From positions 1 to 42,807 of the forward strand of contig JBJTRI010000172.1 in NCBI GenBank assembly GCA_046076045.1: a stretch of 42,807 nt of DNA. Direction: 5' to 3'. The notes below the pieces were generated by a model. It saw only the letters and a list, made by a program, of their open reading frames with translations, had not been told where the DNA came from and ran no database searches. The position numbers were made by a program, and so were the translations under genes. Positions within the stretch are counted from its first letter, which is position 1. The number at the start of each line of letters is the position of its first letter. Origin of the DNA: JAIOPA01 sp046076045 (lineage in GTDB: Bacteria; Eisenbacteria; RBG-16-71-46). This document shows positions 38,370 through 42,807 of the stretch, in pieces.

Positions 38370-40699
38370 TCGAAGCCCTTCTGCTGCAGCCAGTGCTGGT
38401 CCACGAGCACGTCGCGCGCCTTGCTGCCGTTGAACGGCCCGACCACGCCCAGTTGCTCGAGCTGGTCCATGAGCCGGCCGGCGCGCGAGTAGCCCACCTT
38501 GAGGCGGCGCTGCAGCAGCGAGGTGCTGCCCTGGTTGTGCATGACCACGAGCTTGGCGGCCTCGGGGATGAGCTCGTCGTCCATGAAGTCGTCGCCCTCC
38601 TCGCCGTCGTCGTCGCCCTCGGGCAGCACGACCTCGGTGGCGAGCGGCGGCGCGATGGGCGTGGCCACGGTGGCCTTGGCGCGCCAGAAGTCCACCACGC
38701 GCACCGCCTCCTCCTCGGAGACGTACGCGCCGTGCACGCGGTAGGGCTCGGCCTTGCCCGCGGGCAGGAACAGCATGTCGCCCATGCCGAGCAGGTTCTC
38801 GGCGCCGTTCATGTCGAGCACGGTGCGCGAGTCCACCTTGGAGGCGACGCGGAACGCGATACGGCTGGGGAAGTTGGCCTTGATGACGCCGGTGATCACA
38901 TCCACCGACGGACGCTGCGTGGCGAGCACGAGGTGGATGCCGACGGCGCGCGCCATCTGCGCGAGGCGCGCGATGGGCTCCTCGACCTCGCCCGGCACCT
39001 GCACCATGAGGTCGGCGAACTCGTCCACGATGACCATGACGTACGACAGCCGCTCGGGCGCCTTCTCGCCGCTGTCCTCGGCGGGCTTGAGCTTGCCGCT
39101 CGCGACGCGCTCGTTGTAGGTGGTGATGTTGCGCGCGCCGACCTCGGACAGCAGCTTGTAGCGCTTCTCCATCTCGCCCACCGCCCAGCGCAGCGCCTTG
39201 GCCGCCTTCTTGGCCTCGGTCACCACCGGCATCACGAGGTGCGGGATGCCGTTGTACATGGACAGCTCGACCATCTTGGGATCGACCATCACCATCTGCA
39301 GCGTGCTCGGGTCGTGCTGGAACAGCAGGCCCGTGATGATGGAGTTGAGGCACACGCTCTTGCCCGCGCCGGTCGCGCCGGCGACCAGCACGTGCGGCAT
39401 CTTGGCGAGGTCGGTCACGAACGGCTGGCCGTTCACGTCCACGCCGAGCGGGATCTTGAGCGAGGCGTCGCTGCGCTCGTAGGTCTGACTCGAGAGCACC
39501 TCGCGCAGGTACACGGTGCGGCGGCGCGGGTTGGGGATCTCGACGCCCACCGTGCCGCGCCCCGGCAGCGGCGCGATGACGCGGATGCGGTTGGCCTTCA
39601 TGGCGAGCGCGAGGTCGTCCTCGAGCGACACGATGCTGCCGACCTTGATGCCGGCCGCGGGCTCGAACTCGAACATGGTGACGACCGGCCCGGGGTGGAT
39701 CTCGGTGACGCGGCCCTCGATGTCGAAGTCGGCGAGCTTGGAGACGAGCAGGTTGGCCTGCGCGGTGAGGTCGGCCGCGGTGACGAGGTCCTCGGGCTGC
39801 TGCGGCAGGTCGAGGATCGAGAACGGCGGCAGCGCCTCGGTGGGCACCGGCCCCGCGGGGCGCGGCGGCTCGGCGGCGCGCGGCTTGGGCTTGGGCGGCG
39901 CCTTGATCACTGGCACCGAGATGGCGTTGGGGTTGGGCGCGGGCTTGGGCGCCTTGGGCTCGGGCGCGGCCTTGGCGACCTCGGGCCGGTTGCTGATGCG
40001 CGGCTCGGCGGCGGCCGCATCGGTGGGCGCCGCGACGGGCACGACCGCCTTGGGCTTGCGGCGCGCCTCCTTGTCGTCCTTGGCGCGCTGCTTGGCGTCG
40101 GCCGCGGCGGCCTCGGCGCGGCGCGCGCGCCAGTCCGCGAACGCGGCGGCCAGCGTGCGCGCGGGCGAGACCAGCACGCCGCGCGCGAGCGCCCCGATCC
40201 AGTGGAACCCGAACTCGCTCGCGACGAGCGCGGTGGCGGCGAGCAGCGCGACCCCGACCACCCACGAGCCGACGTTGCCGAGCGCGGCCCCGAGCGCGAT
40301 CGAGGTGGCGTGGCCCCACGCCCCCGACCACACCCACGGGTCGAGCTGCGCGAGCCCGAACAGCACGCAGACCTCGAAGACGAGCAGCGTGCCGAGCGCG
40401 CTCGAGACGAGCAGAGGACGCGAGTCCTGCTCGCGCAGGCGGTTCCACGCCCACAGCCCCGAGAGCACGGGCACGAGGAACGCGCCGATGCGGCCGAACA
40501 GGCCGACCAGACCGAAGGCGAGCCCGGACCCCACGAACCCGCAGGCGTTGGGCGACTGCCAGAAGCGCGCCCCGGCGGCGGGTCGCACGAACGTGGCGAC
40601 GCTCAACGCGGTGAGCACGGCGAACGCGCCGAGCAGCACCGCGAGGATCTGGCGGCGGCGGCGGTCGGAGACGGTCTTGGTCTTGGAGGAGGAAGCCAC
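38366..40699 (-). CDS. ftsK: DNA translocase FtsK
   Basis: The 777-residue protein has four N-terminal membrane helices (about 17-37, 53-77, 97-118, 136-160), a Pro/Ala/Lys linker (about 195-290), the FtsK alpha/beta motor with Walker A GATGAGKS at 441-448 and Walker B VMVIVDEFADLM, and the C-terminal gamma winged helix (LLQRRLKVGYSRAGRLMDQLE). It pumps chromosome ends at the division septum. The GTG at 40699 is followed by a basic stretch then the first helix; the ribosome binding site is weak, so the start is the least certain part. The stop overlaps rimO. A promoter is proposed at 40821-40849. Confidence 0.95.
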   Translation of the reverse strand: MASSSKTKTVSDRRRRQILAVLLGAFAVLTALSVATFVRPAAGARFWQSPNACGFVGSGLAFGLVGLFGRIGAFLVPVLSGLWAWNRLREQDSRPLLVSSALGTLLVFEVCVLFGLAQLDPWVWSGAWGHATSIALGAALGNVGSWVVGVALLAATALVASEFGFHWIGALARGVLVSPARTLAAAFADWRARRAEAAAADAKQRAKDDKEARRKPKAVVPVAAPTDAAAAEPRISNRPEVAKAAPEPKAPKPAPNPNAISVPVIKAPPKPKPRAAEPPRPAGPVPTEALPPFSILDLPQQPEDLVTAADLTAQANLLVSKLADFDIEGRVTEIHPGPVVTMFEFEPAAGIKVGSIVSLEDDLALAMKANRIRVIAPLPGRGTVGVEIPNPRRRTVYLREVLSSQTYERSDASLKIPLGVDVNGQPFVTDLAKMPHVLVAGATGAGKSVCLNSIITGLLFQHDPSTLQMVMVDPKMVELSMYNGIPHLVMPVVTEAKKAAKALRWAVGEMEKRYKLLSEVGARNITTYNERVASGKLKPAEDSGEKAPERLSYVMVIVDEFADLMVQVPGEVEEPIARLAQMARAVGIHLVLATQRPSVDVITGVIKANFPSRIAFRVASKVDSRTVLDMNGAENLLGMGDMLFLPAGKAEPYRVHGAYVSEEEAVRVVDFWRAKATVATPIAPPLATEVVLPEGDDDGEEGDDFMDDELIPEAAKLVVMHNQGSTSLLQRRLKVGYSRAGRLMDQLEQLGVVGPFNGSKARDVLVDQHWLQQKGFE

Positions 40700-40820
40700 G
40701 GGCGTGTGGTGTCCCGAAGACCCCGGTTCCCTGGGTGGGTCGGCGGGACCGACCCGAGCGAACGAGCAGGACGGCCGGGGAGACCGCGCTCGTGGGCCCG
40801 CCTCCCTGGCAGGCGCGTGC

Positions 40821-40849
40821 ATCATGCCGCAGGGCGGCCCGGGGGGCAA
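40821..40849 (-). promoter_or_regulatory. Candidate promoter of the ftsK operon
   Basis: TTGCCC (40844-40849), a 17-base spacer, then CATGAT (40821-40826) on the minus strand. Spacing is ideal and the -10 shares four of six consensus bases. It would give a leader of about 115 bases before GTG 40699. Confidence 0.55.
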
Positions 40850-40922
40850 TCCCCTTTCGGGACACGCGACGACCTCACGCGACAGGTGCGCCGAGCCGCG
40901 GAACCCGCTAGCGTTCCGCGAC

Positions 40923-42401
40923 ATGGCACGCCCCGCCCCCGCCCCGACCGCCCCCCGCCGCGCGACGCTCGCCGAGCTCGCGGTCTGGGTGGTGCCGCTG
41001 GTGGTGGCGCTGGGGGTGCGGCTGGGGATGGCGACGGGCACGAGCGGGCTCACCATGGACTCGCCGCTCTACGTGCGCATGGCCGAGGCGTTCGCGTCGG
41101 GCCGTCACGAACCCTCGCCCGCGCACCACGGCTACCCGCTGCTGGTCGCACTCGCGTCGGCCGTGCTGCCGGGGCGCGAGTGGCCGGGGCGCGTGGTGTC
41201 GCTGGTGGCGTCGCTCGCGGTGGTGGTGCTGGTGACCGCGCTCACGCGCCGTCGCGCGGGTTCGCTCGCCGGCTGGGTGGCGGGACTGGCGGTGGCGCTG
41301 CAACCGCTGCTCGCGGTGTATGGCGTGGCGATCATGACCGAGTCGACGTTCCTGGCGCTGGCGCTCGCCGGTGTGCTGGCACTCGAGCGCGGTTCGGCGC
41401 GCGCGGGCGGCGCGTGGCTCGGGGCCGCGTGGTGGGTACGCCCCGAAGCGGCCGTGATCGCACCGCTCGCGGTGCTGCTGTCGCCGTTGTCGCGACGCGC
41501 GCGCGTGTGGGCGCTGGCCGCGGCGTTGCTGGTGGCGTTGCCCTACGCGGGCGTGCTGCGCGCCACGCAGGGGTTCTGGTCGCTCACGCCCAAGACGGCA
41601 CTCGTGCGCGCGCCGTTCGCCGACGCGCGCGCCGCCGAGTGGCGACTGGCGGATTCCACCGCGTTCGCCGACTCGGTGGGCGTGGGTGCGCGACTCGCGC
41701 GCGACGGCGGCGCGATCGTGCGCGCCTGGCCGGCGCGATTCACAGCACAGGCGCAGCGCGTCGCCGAAGCGTGGCCGCTCCCGCTGCTGTTGTTGTCGCT
41801 GTTGGGGCTGGCGCGCGCGAACGGCCGCGGACCGTGGCTCGCGTTCGCCGCGCTACCGTTCGTGTATCCCCTGCTCGCCGCACCCGCCGAGTTGCGCTTC
41901 GCGATGATGGCGCTACCCGCGCTGGTGGTGCCGATGGCGGTGGCGGCGGCCGAGTCGTGGCGTCAACGCGGCGTCTGGCGTTGGAGTGCGAGCGCTGGAC
42001 TCGTGGCCGGTGCCGCGCTCCTGGCGACCGGACCTGCGCAGCGCCTCGCGACGCAGTTCGACGACGGTCCGATGGCGTCGTTACGCGGAGCCGGTGCGTG
42101 GCTCGAGGCGAACAGCGCCCCCGATGCGGTGATCATGGACCGCAAGAGCTACGTGCCGTTCTTCGCGCATCGTCGCCACGTGCAGCTGCCCGACGAACCA
42201 CTCGACACCCTGCTCGACCACGCCGTCACGAGCGGCGCGACGCATCTGGTGGTCGAGGAGTACGTGACGCATTCGCTGCGCCCGCAGCTCGCCCCACTAC
42301 TCGACGCGCGCATACTGGCGAGCGAACCACGCGTGCGCTTGGGGTTCGCGACCCGGCCTGAACCGGGCGAAGGCGTGGTGGTGTTGGAGGTGGTGAGGTA
42401 G
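40923..42401 (+). CDS. Integral membrane GT-C/GT39-like glycosyltransferase-like protein
   Basis: The 492-residue protein has an N-terminal helix, the loop TMDSPLYVRMAEAFASGRHEPSPAHHGYPLL (a DxP-type catalytic-loop arrangement of GT-C enzymes), about ten hydrophobic segments and a soluble C-terminal domain. ESTFLALALAGVLALERG and WVRPEA are typical of dolichyl/undecaprenyl-phosphate sugar transferases such as ArnT or PMT relatives. Donor and acceptor are not identifiable. It is plus-strand, divergent from ftsK and convergent with the DUF1566 gene. No SD box is seen; TAGCGT eight bases before the ATG suggests a possible leaderless transcript. Confidence 0.78.
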   Translation: MARPAPAPTAPRRATLAELAVWVVPLVVALGVRLGMATGTSGLTMDSPLYVRMAEAFASGRHEPSPAHHGYPLLVALASAVLPGREWPGRVVSLVASLAVVVLVTALTRRRAGSLAGWVAGLAVALQPLLAVYGVAIMTESTFLALALAGVLALERGSARAGGAWLGAAWWVRPEAAVIAPLAVLLSPLSRRARVWALAAALLVALPYAGVLRATQGFWSLTPKTALVRAPFADARAAEWRLADSTAFADSVGVGARLARDGGAIVRAWPARFTAQAQRVAEAWPLPLLLLSLLGLARANGRGPWLAFAALPFVYPLLAAPAELRFAMMALPALVVPMAVAAAESWRQRGVWRWSASAGLVAGAALLATGPAQRLATQFDDGPMASLRGAGAWLEANSAPDAVIMDRKSYVPFFAHRRHVQLPDEPLDTLLDHAVTSGATHLVVEEYVTHSLRPQLAPLLDARILASEPRVRLGFATRPEPGEGVVVLEVVR

Positions 42402-42445
42402 ATGAACGAGTAGTGATTGACACGTTGCATCACCCCATACCCACG

Positions 42446-42807
42446 TCACTCTCCGGAACGACGCACACACAACACGCGATCGGCGCCGCGACTGGTGAGG
42501 CCGTCCGAGAGCCGGACGCCGAAGAGGAAGAAGTAGAAGCCGAACGCCGACGAGGACCCGCCGCGGGTCGAGCTCCACTGCCAAGGGGTCGTGAGCAGGA
42601 ACGGCTTCGCGATGTGCACGTCGATCGTCCATGTTTCATCAACATACTGCTTCGTCTGGTCGTTCCACTTGCGTCCCGAGGTCGGATAACTGTTCCCCTT
42701 CACATACAGCCCTTGCAGTTCCTCGATCGTCGGCATGCGCCAGTCTGTGTAGCTGCCCACCCGGCACGCCTCGCAGTACGCCTTCGCCTCGTTCCAGTTC
42801 ACATCGC
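42446..42807 (-). CDS. DUF1566-domain protein, N-terminally truncated by the window edge
   Basis: The last 120 or so residues are visible: VNWNEAKAYCEACRVGSYTDWRMPTIEELQGL and WSSTR, then SDGLTSRGADRVLCVRR. These blocks define DUF1566 (Lcl C-terminal-type), a C-type-lectin-like/formylglycine-generating-enzyme-like fold found in exported proteins. The function is unknown. The upstream part lies beyond the window. Its base composition is visibly less GC-rich than its neighbours, so recent acquisition is possible. It converges with the membrane glycosyltransferase gene; no terminator is obvious in the 44-base gap. Confidence 0.85.
   Translation of the reverse strand, partial: DVNWNEAKAYCEACRVGSYTDWRMPTIEELQGLYVKGNSYPTSGRKWNDQTKQYVDETWTIDVHIAKPFLLTTPWQWSSTRGGSSSAFGFYFFLFGVRLSDGLTSRGADRVLCVRRSGE

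Noticed and set aside
36840..40865. A single 1,341-codon minus-strand frame appearing to join ftsK and rimO
   Set aside because: The upstream part is an out-of-frame shadow of ftsK. The real rimO begins at GTG 38369, in a GTGA overlap with the ftsK stop.
38216..42361. Very long open frame on the plus strand, over 1,300 codons, opposite ftsK
   Set aside because: It is antisense to clearly conserved ftsK and part of the glycosyltransferase gene. Its translation is an Arg/His/Gly-rich low-complexity protein, the usual artefact of high GC content.

Overview
This 42.8 kb window comes from a high-GC, Gram-negative, didermic bacterium with a mostly housekeeping gene set. A PorV/PorQ-family protein, a GWxTD-type protein, a TonB-dependent receptor with an N-terminal carboxypeptidase-regulatory-like domain, and a large secreted protein ending in a FlgD/T9SS-like tail occur together. 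This points to the FCB superphylum or its relatives (Candidatus Eisenbacteria or Gemmatimonadota-like). That assignment is inference from gene content. Almost every gene is on the minus strand; the two exceptions are tlpA-like (10962-11450) and a membrane glycosyltransferase (40923-42401). Genes are packed tightly, and most neighbours overlap by GTGA, ATGA or TGATG stop/start junctions.

Layout from left to right, with transcription mostly running right to left. (1) 1-4469: a compact operon encoding a PF04008 adenosine-specific kinase, a TIM-barrel endonuclease IV/xylose isomerase-like protein, a glyoxalase-II-like metallo-beta-lactamase-fold hydrolase, a gamma-carbonic anhydrase fused in frame to a DinB domain, an atypical SDR, a MoaB/MogA-like protein and the start of dcd. 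(2) 4528-10685: an envelope operon, tolQ-tolR-tonB/tolA-like-tolB-pal-ybgF, ending in an Omp85-type barrel. (3) 10962-11608: a secreted TlpA-like thioredoxin, a strong bidirectional hairpin and a tRNA-Leu(GAG) with encoded CCA. (4) 11635-15171: gap-pgk-tpiA-secG, then the tRNA. (5) 15454-25738: a surface module of barrel protein, TonB-dependent receptor, 979-residue secreted protein, PorV-like protein and GWxTD-like protein. (6) 25922-28411: prfB with an intact +1 programmed frameshift, followed by a phosphomannomutase/phosphoglucomutase. (7) 28505-40699: a 12 kb overlapping operon ftsK-rimO-unknown membrane protein-bamD-nadD-methyltransferase-polA-coaE-TPR repeat protein. (8) 40923-42807: a GT-C-like integral membrane protein converging on a truncated DUF1566 gene of visibly lower GC.

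Functionally the window combines central metabolism (lower glycolysis, CoA and NAD synthesis), genome maintenance (FtsK, PolA), translation (RF2, RimO, tRNA) and envelope biogenesis (Tol-Pal, BamD, Omp85, SecG). The points that stand out are the outer-membrane/secreted cluster at 15.4-25.7 kb, the carbonic anhydrase-DinB fusion, a 57-bp tandem duplication in the Omp85 gene, a polA whose proofreading residues appear lost, and an unrecognised conserved-looking membrane protein between rimO and bamD. All calls rest on reading the sequence and on family knowledge; no searches were run.
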